Shown here in pieces: positions 16,562 through 24,619 of a stretch of DNA of 64,000 nt (position 1 is its first letter; each line of letters opens with the position of its first letter). The stretch comes from Ardenticatenaceae bacterium. GTDB taxonomy: Bacteria; Chloroflexota; Anaerolineae; Promineifilales; Promineifilaceae. The stretch covers positions 1-64,000 of the forward strand of contig JASJCR010000041.1 of the NCBI GenBank assembly GCA_030065875.1, given 5' to 3'. Both the position numbers and the translations under genes were made by a program. Under the pieces are notes generated by a model. The model did no database searches, was not told the DNA's origin, and saw nothing but the letters and a program-made list of their open reading frames with translations.

Positions 16562-17062
16562 ATGACCCATCAATTTTCTAATATGGATGTCATTCACGAA
16601 GTTTTTAATCGGCTGGTAGGAACATGGATCGGAAAAGGGCAGGGGTTTTTCCCGACAATTGAAGAATTTGAATATCGGGAAACCCTTTCTTTTGAGCGGC
16701 AGGATGAAGGCTCCCTATTTTACAATCAGCGTACCGAAAAACGGCCGCTGTCCCAAAAAGACTTTACGGTTTCCCATTGGGAAAGCGGTTTTTTGCAGGT
16801 ATTGCAGAGTGGCGAGCTGGAGTTAATCAACACCCAAAGCGGCGGCCGGAGTGAAGTGCTGGTTGGATCAATCACTTCATTTTCGCGAAAGGTTACCCTG
16901 ACCTTTGCCAGCCGGCTGCTGTCTAATGATGCCCGCATGTTGGCCACCGCGCGAACCATCACAGTTGAGCACGATACGTTAATTTACGAGATGGGGATGC
17001 ATACAACCCAGGTTAATGAGCTTACCCCGCACCTCAAAGCAACCCTTTACCGGGTCCAATAA
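16562..17062 (+). CDS. Nitrobindin-like heme-binding beta-barrel protein (THAP4/DUF1794)
   Basis: A 166-residue protein. 'LVGTWIGKGQGFFPTIEEFE' near residues 16-35 matches the GxWxGxGxGxYPTIxxF signature of nitrobindins, and 'LTPHLKATLYRV' near the C-terminus carries the His that ligates haem in characterised members. 'HWESGFLQV' matches the second conserved segment. Nitrobindins bind ferric/ferrous haem in a ten-stranded barrel and isomerise peroxynitrite or bind NO. I choose ATG 16562 because GGAAGGAAAGC precedes it and the length then equals the family's ~165 residues; the frame is open much further upstream but that part is AT-rich promoter DNA. It stands alone and convergent with alkC. 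Confidence 0.88.
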   Translation: MTHQFSNMDVIHEVFNRLVGTWIGKGQGFFPTIEEFEYRETLSFERQDEGSLFYNQRTEKRPLSQKDFTVSHWESGFLQVLQSGELELINTQSGGRSEVLVGSITSFSRKVTLTFASRLLSNDARMLATARTITVEHDTLIYEMGMHTTQVNELTPHLKATLYRVQ

Positions 17063-17088
17063 TGACGGATCAGGACCTCTGACTTTGT

Positions 17089-18222
17089 TTACGCCTCCAG
17101 TAATTTAAAATCCAGCGAGCCAAACGGCCGGCCGTTGACCTGCACCGTGATGCGGTGTTCTCCAGCATACAGCCGGCGGGTGGTCATCATGCGCATAGGG
17201 TGTTTCTTGTTAATGGTAACGACCTCATCCTTCTTTGCTTCGAGCTGCTTGATTTTAAACACCTTCTGGCTCTGTTTGGAGCCGTTGGTGGCAAATTCCA
17301 TGATGTAATCAACCAGTAGCTTCTGTTTTTTGTGAGACTCAATCGAAATGGCAAACTCAAAAACGTCTCCCACCTTTACTTGAGGTGTTTTTGTTGATAA
17401 GTCAACAACGGTGATTTCCGGTTTTCCCCCAAAACCGATGAGGTTTAAGGCGTCCCGGTTGCCCTGTTTGATCAAGGTTCTCAAACCGTGCCTGGTTATA
17501 AACGCCATTTCTTCTTCGTTCTGCTTTCCAGCGGCGTGCCAGCGGCCCAACATTTCAACCACCAGTTCGGGATCAATTTTGGCGATGTCGTTGAGGTGAT
17601 TGGCTACCGAGCGGGTGACGTAGCGGGTCGGATCGGCGTAAAGGGCGTCCAAAATGGGCACGGGCTGCCGATAATCGATGTTGATCTTTGGTGCCCAGGG
17701 GAGCTTCGGCCGGGTACCCTCTGTGGCCAACCGGCGCACGTGGTAATTATCATCCGCGGCACACTGAGTCAAAAATGCCATCGTTTCTTCGGGAAATCCG
17801 TTGATAAAATCGCGGATCGGCCCTTCGGCCGAAAAGCGCTTGGTCATTTCCCGCAGGGCGGCTAGCGAGATGTGAAGATGGTCGGCCGTGCACCCGTAAT
17901 CAGCTACAAATTGGGAAAACGGAGCCAGGATAAAATCACCAAAATCATCATCGGTTTTGGTGGGATTAAGCTCTGGTGGTTGAGCTCGCAGCAAAATATC
18001 CAGCGCCTCAGGAAAATTACCCGGTAGGTAATCGTGCAGGCAGGCGGACATGTGAGTCACGCGCTGTTTGAGTTTTAGTTCCGGAAAGGCGGCGAGGACC
18101 TTCTGGCTAAACGCGGCCGTCGGAAAGGAAGGGTAAGCTTTGGCGATTAAGCCGGCCAGGTAAGCCACCTTTTCCGGGTTGAACAACTGATCTTTAAGTG
18201 AAAATGACGGTTCTGCTTTCAT
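17089..18222 (-). CDS. alkC: DNA alkylation repair protein AlkC with C-terminal Ig-like domain
   Basis: A 377-residue protein of the AlkC/AlkD HEAT-like DNA glycosylase superfamily, which remove N3- and N7-alkylated bases. 'KDQLFNPEKVAYLAGLIAKA' opens the helical domain, 'RLATEGTRPKLPWAPKI' near residues 175-191 is the signature segment following paired helices, and 'YVTRSVANHLNDIAK' is the next repeat with the conserved N-H-L-N-D-I. From residue ~280 the chain switches to beta-type sequence ('VKVGDVFEFAISIES', 'YAGEHRITVQVNGRPFG'), an Ig-like domain known from the AlkC-alpha type. It is convergent with the nitrobindin gene; expression may be constitutive as no regulator adjoins. Confidence 0.9.
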   Translation of the reverse strand: MKAEPSFSLKDQLFNPEKVAYLAGLIAKAYPSFPTAAFSQKVLAAFPELKLKQRVTHMSACLHDYLPGNFPEALDILLRAQPPELNPTKTDDDFGDFILAPFSQFVADYGCTADHLHISLAALREMTKRFSAEGPIRDFINGFPEETMAFLTQCAADDNYHVRRLATEGTRPKLPWAPKINIDYRQPVPILDALYADPTRYVTRSVANHLNDIAKIDPELVVEMLGRWHAAGKQNEEEMAFITRHGLRTLIKQGNRDALNLIGFGGKPEITVVDLSTKTPQVKVGDVFEFAISIESHKKQKLLVDYIMEFATNGSKQSQKVFKIKQLEAKKDEVVTINKKHPMRMMTTRRLYAGEHRITVQVNGRPFGSLDFKLLEA

Positions 18223-18307
18223 GCCCCCTATTTTAATGCGAAATCGGCCGTTTGTTTAGTGGTTTTCTTCCCTTTCCCCGCGTCAGGTTCAGGCACTGAT
18301 TATACGC

Positions 18308-18422
18308 GACATCGCCAATTTGTAGGGCCGCAGCATGCTGCGGCCCTACGGTGCAAGATAGATCCACCATGGTCTGTTTGATCATAAGCTTGAACCTGTC
18401 CGCCCTTGAACTCAAGATTAGT
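18308..18422. repeat. F6 dispersed repeat with 28-base perfect palindrome, copy 1
   Basis: About 110 bases that match 63848-63958 at most positions, including 'atcgccaatttgtagggcc', a perfect palindrome with arms GTAGGGCCGCAGCA (18322-18349), 'ggtgcaaga', 'gatccacc' and 'cctgtccgcc'. It lies between the alkC start and the 3' end of the CDF gene. No protein is encoded. Two copies 45 kb apart show a defined dispersed element. Confidence 0.85.
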
Positions 18423-18439
18423 TGACCCACAAACGGTAG

Positions 18440-18468
18440 ATTGGACCAATCTTGGAGATTGGTCCAAT
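18440..18468. terminator. F5 hairpin downstream of the CDF gene
   Basis: Perfect inverted repeat with 13-base arms ATTGGACCAATCT / AGATTGGTCCAAT and loop TGG, 31 bases after the end of the CDF gene. Same hairpin family as 12815, 49482 and 59523. Confidence 0.55.
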
Positions 18469-18498
18469 CCTAGGCTCGGGATAGCGTTACACAATGTT

Positions 18499-19596
18499 TT
18501 ATTTCAGAGGATGCGGAAGCGGCTCGTGATGGAGCGTGAGTTCATGCGCTTCTTCAAGATGGGGTAGCCAGGGATCGACATGAACCACAACGTCCGACAG
18601 CATCGGCAGCTCATGAAACAGGGCGTGACGAACCTCTTCTACGATTTGATGGCTGGCCAGGGTCGTTAACTCAGGAGCCACGGCGATACAAACCTCTGCC
18701 TGCAGCCGATGACCCATCCAGCGCATCCGCAGCCGGCATAATTTTTCAACCCCGTCCTGCAGGGCGATGACCGCTTCAGCCTGATCCATAACCTCTGGCT
18801 CAATGGCGTCCATCAGCCGATACCACATCGTCACGATGGCGTCGCGCGTGATAAAGAGAATGGCGATGCCGATCAGGAAACCGATGATGGGATCCACAAT
18901 CGGGAATCCCAGCCAGCTGCCCCCGGCCGCCAACAGCACAGCCAGTGAGGTCAACCCGTCGGTCCGGGCGTGCAGCCCATCAGCCACGAGCGCGGCCGAA
19001 CCGATCTCCCGGCCGGTGCGAATTTGCAGCAAAGCGACCGCTTCGTTGCCCAGGAACCCGATGATCGCCGCCGCCGCCACCCAGCCCAGATTGCTCATGG
19101 GCTGCGGGTTAATCAGCTTCTGAATCGATTCATAAAAAACCACCGCAGCGCTGACCGCAATCGACAGCACGATGAAGATGCCGGCCACATCCTCTGCCTT
19201 GCCAAACCCATAGGTGTAGCGGCGGGTTGCCACCCGGCGGGCCAGGTAAAATGCGATCAGCAGAGGCACCGAGTTTAACCCGTCCCCGATATTGTGAATG
19301 GTATCGGCCAGCAGGGCCACGCTGCCGCTCCAGAAGACAATGATAATCTGCAGCAGCGAGGTCAGGGCCAGGGCGGCCAACGCCCACCACACCGTGCGGA
19401 TCCCTTTTTGATTGTCGATAAACGCCCGGTCTGAAACCAGGGCACCGTGCTGATGGCTGTGGCCGTGTAGGTGGAAGATGGTGCTGATCCATCCCCAAAT
19501 GCCACGGCCGTGGTTGTGGTCATGGTGATGGCCATCTCCATGATCATGGGAATGGCTGTGATCGTGAGTATGCGGGTGATGATGATCGGATGACAT
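18499..19596 (-). CDS. Cation diffusion facilitator (Zn2+/Cd2+/Co2+ efflux, CzcD/ZitB type)
   Basis: A 365-residue inner-membrane antiporter that expels divalent metal in exchange for protons. The first ~50 residues are a His/Asp-rich metal-binding tail ('HHHPHTHDHSHSHDHGDGHH' and 'HLHGHSHQHG'). Six helices follow, with the two HxxxD metal-site motifs in 'ALLADTIHNIGDGLNS' (helix 2) and 'ALVADGLHARTDGLTS' (helix 5). The C-terminal ~90 residues are the ferredoxin-like cytoplasmic domain ending in a His-containing tail. It starts 14 bases after an ArsR-type gene whose metal site is of the zinc kind, so the two form a metal-induced efflux operon; zinc is the best guess. Confidence 0.95.
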   Translation of the reverse strand: MSSDHHHPHTHDHSHSHDHGDGHHHDHNHGRGIWGWISTIFHLHGHSHQHGALVSDRAFIDNQKGIRTVWWALAALALTSLLQIIIVFWSGSVALLADTIHNIGDGLNSVPLLIAFYLARRVATRRYTYGFGKAEDVAGIFIVLSIAVSAAVVFYESIQKLINPQPMSNLGWVAAAAIIGFLGNEAVALLQIRTGREIGSAALVADGLHARTDGLTSLAVLLAAGGSWLGFPIVDPIIGFLIGIAILFITRDAIVTMWYRLMDAIEPEVMDQAEAVIALQDGVEKLCRLRMRWMGHRLQAEVCIAVAPELTTLASHQIVEEVRHALFHELPMLSDVVVHVDPWLPHLEEAHELTLHHEPLPHPLK

Positions 19597-19610
19597 GATT
19601 CCCCCTTCCT

Positions 19611-19991
19611 CTACTGACTTTGAGGGGCTGTCAGATAGCTGGGATAGGGTTGATCCGGCATATTTTGGCGCACGTGATCGAGATGATAGAGCGCTTCCCG
19701 AAAGAGGGCGGCCACGTGCCTGTCGTCAATCGAATAAAAAATTTGGTTGCCCTCTCGTCTGGTGCGCACCAGGCGGATCGCGCGCAGCTTGGCCAGATGG
19801 TGGGACACAGCCGAAGGCGACACGGCCACATGCCGGCTCAATTCATTGACGCTGTATTCTCTGGCGGTTAACAAATAAATGAGCTGGGCCCGGGTTTCAT
19901 CGCTGAGGGCTTTGAAGGTGGCCACTACATCGGCCAATATATCGGTCGGTAATCCATGAGGTGAAGATGAAATGAGGTGCTCTTTGGTCAT
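19611..19991 (-). CDS. ArsR/SmtB family metal-sensing repressor (zinc type)
   Basis: A 126-residue winged-helix repressor. 'FKALSDETRAQLIYLL' and 'VNELSRHVAVSPSAVSHHLA' form the DNA-binding domain. The last helix carries 'DDRHVAALFREALYHLDH': Asp-x-His, then His 11 and His 14 residues after the first His. This is the spacing of the alpha-5 metal site in SmtB/CzrA (D, H, H, E/H), which sense Zn2+ or Co2+. There is no CVC motif of the ArsR/CadC alpha-3 site. It precedes the efflux gene by 14 bases and has a perfect inverted-repeat operator 17 bases upstream of its start. Metal binding would release DNA and derepress the operon. Confidence 0.95.
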   Translation of the reverse strand: MTKEHLISSSPHGLPTDILADVVATFKALSDETRAQLIYLLTAREYSVNELSRHVAVSPSAVSHHLAKLRAIRLVRTRREGNQIFYSIDDRHVAALFREALYHLDHVRQNMPDQPYPSYLTAPQSQ

Positions 19992-20007
19992 TCTAAGTTA
20001 TTCCAGC

Positions 20008-20029
20008 TATCTGAGTATCTATTCAGATA
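20008..20029. promoter_or_regulatory. ArsR/SmtB-type operator
   Basis: TATCTGA-N8-TCAGATA, a perfect 7-bp inverted repeat, lies 17-38 bases upstream of the arsR ATG (19991, minus strand). TGA...TCA cores with an 8-base interval are typical of SmtB/CzrA operators, and the position overlaps the expected promoter. Confidence 0.75.
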
Positions 20030-20059
20030 TACAGTTTATCGAAGAAAAAAATTGAAGTC

Positions 20060-20093
20060 AAGTGCCTTGAGTTTACATAAACTCAAGGCACTT
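20060..20093 (-). terminator. Terminator of the xylulokinase gene
   Basis: Perfect 16-base arms AAGTGCCTTGAGTTTA / TAAACTCAAGGCACTT with a 2-base centre begin two bases after the xylB stop. On the minus strand the hairpin is followed within ten bases by a run of seven T. It separates xylB from the arsR promoter. Confidence 0.7.
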
Positions 20094-20095
20094 AA

Positions 20096-21610
20096 TCAGG
20101 GATAGAAAAGATCGCTATGGGTTGGGTTCCTCCGCAAATCCCGCATCACCGGCTTCAAATGAGGATACATGTCGCGAAAGAGCGCATAACGGACGTCATA
20201 AATCGGGTGTGAGGCGGGCTCCACTATCGCTGTTGCACCGGTCAAAACAGTGCTGGCTTCCTCAACAGATTGAAAATACCCGCTGGCCACCCCGGCCAAC
20301 ATCGCGCTGCCCAGAGCCGCGTATGGCACGCGTTCATCAGCTAAAAGAAGCGGCCGCTGCCAAATATCGGCAGCCATTTGCCGCCACACGGCCGACTTCG
20401 CTATCCCGCCAGACAAAACAATCGCCGCACCCTCCGGGCCGGGCATCAGGGCCAGGCAATCTTTGAGGGCAAAACACACCCCTTCCATCACCGCCCGAGC
20501 CAAATGCCCCGGCGTGTGGTGCAGGCGCAATCCCAGAAATTGACCTGAGGCGAGGGGGTCCATGTGCGGGCTCCTCTCGCCAGCCAGGTACGGCAAAAAG
20601 AGGAGCCCTTCCGCCCCGGCCGTTACGTCGGCGGCTAGCGCAGATAGTTTGGCATACGCCTGCCCATCTTCTGTCATGCCCAGCAGATCCCGCAGCCAGC
20701 GGAGCGCCAGACCGGCCGCCAGAATCGCCGCCTGCTGGTAAAACCGGTTGGGGGATGCGTGGGCAAACGTGTAGGTCTTGCGCAGAGGATCAATTTCCGG
20801 CCGAGCCAGCGGAGTTAAAATCTGCCCCCCAGTGCCAACTGTAGCCAGCAGCTGTCCAGGCGAGATAACCCCATGCCCCAGCGCCTGGGCCGCCAAATCG
20901 GCAGCCCCGATCGCGACGGGAATAGCGGCCGGTAAACCAAGCTCGGCCGCGGCCGAAGCGCGCAAAGGACCGGCCATTTCCCCAGAAAATTTAAGGGGTG
21001 GCAGCTGGTCTATCCGCCAGCCGATGTGGGTTATCAAATCGGCCGACCAATCCCGGCGAGACAAATCGTAAAGCCACATCGCCGAGGCGTCGCTGTGGTC
21101 AGCGGCAATTTCCCCGGTTAATCGCCATCGAACCCAATCTTTTACCGATAAAACAGCCGCGGTCCGAGACACAATGTCGGGCCGATGTCGCCTCAACCAC
21201 CACATCGTGGCCGCGGCAAAACCGGCCGCCGGTCTGCCGGGCAGCAGCGCATTGGTGGTGTTTTGCCAGCGTGTGAGATCATCCACTTCGGCCGCGGCCC
21301 GGCTGTCTGCCCAAATAACGGCCGGGTAAATGACCTCCCCATCCCTGTCGACGCATACGCAGCCGTGCATTTGACCGTCCAGACCAATCGCCTGCACGGC
21401 AGTTGGGTCTACGGCTTGCGTTACCCGCCGCACCGCATCCACAACCGCTATCCACCAGTCGGCCGGGTTCTGCTCGGCGGTTCCCGGCCGGGGATGTGCC
21501 ACCGCATACTCGCGTGAGGTTTCCCCAACCAGCGCCAAATGATCTCGGCTAAATAGAGCAACTTTAACGCTGGAGGTCCCTAAATCGATGCCCAAGAAAC
21601 AGTTCATCAT
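20096..21610 (-). CDS. xylB: Xylulokinase (FGGY family carbohydrate kinase)
   Basis: A 504-residue FGGY kinase, close to the usual length of xylulokinase, which phosphorylates D-xylulose for the pentose phosphate pathway. 'FLGIDLGTSSVKVALFSRD' is the phosphate-1 ATPase motif, 'AIGLDGQMHGCV' near residues 78-89 carries the QMHG signature of xylulokinase, 'PAVIWADSRAAAE' the W-x-D-x-R loop, 'AIGAADLAAQALGHG' the catalytic Asp region, and 'LSGGIAKSAVWRQMAADIWQ' the adenosine motif. Two ATGs (21610, 21607) are possible; neither has a clear ribosome site. No xylose isomerase or transporter is nearby, so it is an isolated sugar kinase; ribulose or other ketopentoses remain possible. Confidence 0.92.
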   Translation of the reverse strand: MMNCFLGIDLGTSSVKVALFSRDHLALVGETSREYAVAHPRPGTAEQNPADWWIAVVDAVRRVTQAVDPTAVQAIGLDGQMHGCVCVDRDGEVIYPAVIWADSRAAAEVDDLTRWQNTTNALLPGRPAAGFAAATMWWLRRHRPDIVSRTAAVLSVKDWVRWRLTGEIAADHSDASAMWLYDLSRRDWSADLITHIGWRIDQLPPLKFSGEMAGPLRASAAAELGLPAAIPVAIGAADLAAQALGHGVISPGQLLATVGTGGQILTPLARPEIDPLRKTYTFAHASPNRFYQQAAILAAGLALRWLRDLLGMTEDGQAYAKLSALAADVTAGAEGLLFLPYLAGERSPHMDPLASGQFLGLRLHHTPGHLARAVMEGVCFALKDCLALMPGPEGAAIVLSGGIAKSAVWRQMAADIWQRPLLLADERVPYAALGSAMLAGVASGYFQSVEEASTVLTGATAIVEPASHPIYDVRYALFRDMYPHLKPVMRDLRRNPTHSDLFYP

Positions 21611-21770
21611 AATCAGAGTGAGGTGATCATTTTACACAAAAATTTATAGAGAGGTTGAGATCTATCTCAACACCAGACGGCATTTGTTTTTCACAGCAAA
21701 CCCGGCCCTTGTATTGTCGAGCCAAGTCATTTACACTCACTCTACCCTTCTCCAATCGCAGATCTTTATT

Positions 21771-23306
21771 ATGGCTCGCAAACGCAAACGCACCACAAGA
21801 CGCATCAAATCGCTATCATTTCTCAATATCCCCTTTCAAAAAGAGCTCCGTAACCGCTGGTCTCCAAACGAAATTGCCTCGCCACAACAAATTGAAGCGA
21901 TTCACGACGCCTCCATGCAGATTCTCGAAAACACCGGGCTGCGCTTTTTGGATGAAGAAGCGCTCACCCTGTGGGAAAAAGCCGGAGCAAAAGTTAATCG
22001 GCGAACCCAGCACGTCTGGCCCGATCGCGGTCTGATCACGGACCTGGTCGCCAAGGCCCCCTCAAGCTTCACTTTTCGCGGCCGAAATCCGGTCCGCAGT
22101 CGCCTGATTGGGGAAAACTCGATCAACTTTTTTTCGGCGGCCGGCACCGTTTTTGCCCATGATCTGCAGCGCGGCCGCCGGCCGGGTGAAAAAGACGACT
22201 GGCTGAATATCGCCAAGCTGATTCAGATGACGAACGTCATACACTTTGGGCCGCTGCAGGTGGTCGTCATGCATGATGTGCCGGTCCACGCCAAACATCT
22301 CGAACAATATCTCTACGGTACGCTCCTCAGCGACAAACCCCTGATGGGAGTATCCCACGGCCGTATTATTCCGGCCGATGTCATCGCCATGGCCAAACTG
22401 GTTCACGGGCCCGATTTGCGGCCGGAGCTGGGGCCGGTGACCGGCGGCGTAATTAACGTCAACAGCCCGCTGGTTTATGATGACCGGATGTTGGGCGGCA
22501 TGTTGACCTTTGGCAAAGCGGGGCAGTTTTTAATTATTACTCCGTTTATACTGGCGGGAGCAATGAGTCCTGTGACGATGGCAGCCGCTATTGCCCAACA
22601 AAATGCCGAGGCGCTGGCGGGAATCGCCCTGATTCAGCTTGCTCGGCCGGGTACACCGGTTGTTTACGGCGGATTTACTACCAACGTCGACATGAAAAGC
22701 GGTGCTCCCGCCTTTGGCACTCCCGAAGGGGCGTGGGCGTTTTTTATCGGTGCTCAGCTCGCCCGTCATTATCAGCTGCCCTATCGCGGTAGCGGCTCTC
22801 TCAACACCGCCAATCTTCCGGACGGTCAAGCGATGTCTGAATCGATGTGGTCGCTGTGGCCGTGCGTCATGGCCCACACCAACCTGGTGGTGCATGCGGC
22901 CGGCTGGCTGGAATCAGGCTTAACGTTTTCGTTTGAAAAGTTTGTCATGGATGTCGAGAATTTAGCGATGATGCAGCACATGCTGCACGGCCCGGAATGG
23001 AGTGAAGAGGCGTTCGCCCTTGACGCAATCGCCGAGGTCGGCCCGGCCGGGCATCATTTTGGCACCGCCCATACCCAGGCCCGGTACCAGACCGCTTTTT
23101 ATCCTTCGATTTTGCACGATCGCCGCAATCACGGAGCGTGGGTGGAAAACGGTGGTGAAGATATTGTGCAACGGGCTCACAAAATCTGGCGAGAGGTCAT
23201 AAAAAATTATGAACAGCCCCCTATTGACAAAGGGTTAAAAGACGCCCTGTCAGCACATGTTGCCGAACGAACGGCCGCGCTAGAAAATGTACCCTTGTAT
23301 GATTAA
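21771..23306 (+). CDS. MttB-family corrinoid methyltransferase-like protein (non-pyrrolysine)
   Basis: A 511-residue member of the trimethylamine methyltransferase superfamily. A basic N-terminus (MARKRKRTTRR) precedes 'IEAIHDASMQILENTGLRF', the conserved opening helix of the family, then 'AGAKVNRRTQHVWPDRGLI'. No in-frame UAG interrupts the frame, so this is the non-pyrrolysine class, which includes glycine betaine, carnitine and related demethylases. I start at ATG 21771, the first Met before the basic stretch; the frame is open to 21684. These enzymes pass methyl groups to a corrinoid protein, but no MttC-type gene is in the window. The sarcosine oxidase cluster 3 kb downstream hints at use of N-methylated glycine compounds; that link is inferred. 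Confidence 0.88.
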   Translation: MARKRKRTTRRIKSLSFLNIPFQKELRNRWSPNEIASPQQIEAIHDASMQILENTGLRFLDEEALTLWEKAGAKVNRRTQHVWPDRGLITDLVAKAPSSFTFRGRNPVRSRLIGENSINFFSAAGTVFAHDLQRGRRPGEKDDWLNIAKLIQMTNVIHFGPLQVVVMHDVPVHAKHLEQYLYGTLLSDKPLMGVSHGRIIPADVIAMAKLVHGPDLRPELGPVTGGVINVNSPLVYDDRMLGGMLTFGKAGQFLIITPFILAGAMSPVTMAAAIAQQNAEALAGIALIQLARPGTPVVYGGFTTNVDMKSGAPAFGTPEGAWAFFIGAQLARHYQLPYRGSGSLNTANLPDGQAMSESMWSLWPCVMAHTNLVVHAAGWLESGLTFSFEKFVMDVENLAMMQHMLHGPEWSEEAFALDAIAEVGPAGHHFGTAHTQARYQTAFYPSILHDRRNHGAWVENGGEDIVQRAHKIWREVIKNYEQPPIDKGLKDALSAHVAERTAALENVPLYD

Positions 23307-23326
23307 GTGGATCACAAAAATATTTA

Positions 23327-23412
23327 TAAAAAATAGCCACAGATTAACACGGATTATCACAGATTTCTCTCTGTAATCTGCGAAAATAACTATCTGCAAA
23401 TTACGCAGATTT
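23327..23412. repeat. F4 repeat copy
   Basis: Contains 'gccacagattaacacggatt', 'atcacagatttctctctg' and 'aatctgcgaaaa', the same order of words as at 55005 and 61255. It lies between the MttB-family and ilvE genes; the remaining gap to 23542 shows only the ilvE ribosome site. Confidence 0.8.
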
Positions 23413-23542
23413 GGGGAGAAAAATCAGGGTCAATCCATGCCGTCCGCGGCCAAAATTATTTACGAGATGAATCACTTAAAGACAAGATTGTAGCAAAAGC
23501 GAAACAGCAATCCCTCTAGAATCAAATCAGATAGGAGACAAC

Positions 23543-24619
23543 ATGCGTATCGACATCCAAAAAATCGATCCGGCTCAGGCCAAGCCGATTCCCACGGAGG
23601 GATTCGGCTTTGGAAAAATTTTCACCAACCACATGTTGACTCGCCATTACAGCGGAGCGGATGGGTGGATGAATCCTCAAATAGAGCCGTATGGTCCAAT
23701 TCCGATGGAGCTTTCCCTGGCTTCTCTTCACTATGCGCAAGAAATATTTGAAGGGACCAAAGCGTATCGCCGGCCGGACGGGGCGGTAAATCTCTTTCGC
23801 ATTCAGGAAAATATCAAGCGTTTTAATCGTTCAGCTGAGCGGCTGGCTATGCCCACCATGGATGAAGAAGAGCATCTGGATTGCATTGTCACCCTGATGA
23901 ATCTTGACGAGGCGTGGGTTCCGGCCGCGCCCAAATCTTCGCTGTATATCCGGCCGACGATGATCTCCAGCGAAGCCACCATAGGCAAAATGTCCGGCAG
24001 TGAATTTCTGTTCTTTATTTTACTAAGCCCGGTTGATCCTTATTTTGCCACCGGGTTTAAACCGATCTCGGTGTTTGTCGAAGACGAATTTGTGAGGGCG
24101 GTTCGAGGGGGAGTGGGTGACGCTAAAACCGGCGGCAATTATGCGGCCAGCGTTTTTGCCACCAAAAAAGCGATAAAGGCCGGGTATAAACAGGTGGTCT
24201 GGCTCGACGCCATCGAACGGCGCTACGTAGAAGAAATGGGCGGCATGAACATTTGTTTCGTGTATGGGGATCAAATTGTCACGCCCCCCTTAAACGGGAC
24301 CATATTGCCGGGGGTTACGCGCGAATCGATTCTTCATCTTGGCCGGGATTTAGGTTATCAGGTGGCCGAAGAAATGATCGATATCAATGATTTGATGGCG
24401 GACATCAAGGCCGGCAAAGTCACCGAAGCGTTTGCCTGTGGGACGGCGGCCGTCATCGCCCCTATCGGTCAATTTGGCTATAAAGGGGAACAGGCGGTCG
24501 TCAACGATAACCAGGTGGGCCAGGTCACTAAACACCTTTATGATGAGCTCACCGGCATTCAATATGGGCGCATTGCCGATAGGTTTGGGTGGACATTGAA
24601 AATTGACGGCGTGAATTAA
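23543..24619 (+). CDS. ilvE: Branched-chain amino acid aminotransferase
   Basis: A 358-residue fold-type IV PLP enzyme that transaminates Leu, Ile and Val with 2-oxoglutarate. The length and segments such as 'YAQEIFEGTKAYRRPDGAVN', 'LYIRPTMISSE' and 'VGDAKTGGNYAAS' (Lys of the internal aldimine, near residue 196) match the long bacterial/eukaryotic-type BCAT. 'EEMGGMNICFVYGD' and 'LPGVTRESIL' are the cofactor phosphate and substrate segments. ATG 23543 has AGGAGA. The stop overlaps that of the convergent histidine kinase gene by four bases. An F4 repeat precedes it. It may also be deaminating for the indolepyruvate/2-oxoacid oxidoreductase at 42 kb, but this is speculation. Confidence 0.95.
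   Translation: MRIDIQKIDPAQAKPIPTEGFGFGKIFTNHMLTRHYSGADGWMNPQIEPYGPIPMELSLASLHYAQEIFEGTKAYRRPDGAVNLFRIQENIKRFNRSAERLAMPTMDEEEHLDCIVTLMNLDEAWVPAAPKSSLYIRPTMISSEATIGKMSGSEFLFFILLSPVDPYFATGFKPISVFVEDEFVRAVRGGVGDAKTGGNYAASVFATKKAIKAGYKQVVWLDAIERRYVEEMGGMNICFVYGDQIVTPPLNGTILPGVTRESILHLGRDLGYQVAEEMIDINDLMADIKAGKVTEAFACGTAAVIAPIGQFGYKGEQAVVNDNQVGQVTKHLYDELTGIQYGRIADRFGWTLKIDGVN

Noticed and set aside
18308..18422. Insertion sequence
   Set aside because: No transposase, terminal repeats or target duplication can be seen; only a non-autonomous repeat is supported.
21771..23306. Pyrrolysine-containing trimethylamine methyltransferase
   Set aside because: No in-frame UAG in the coding sequence and no pyl genes in the window.
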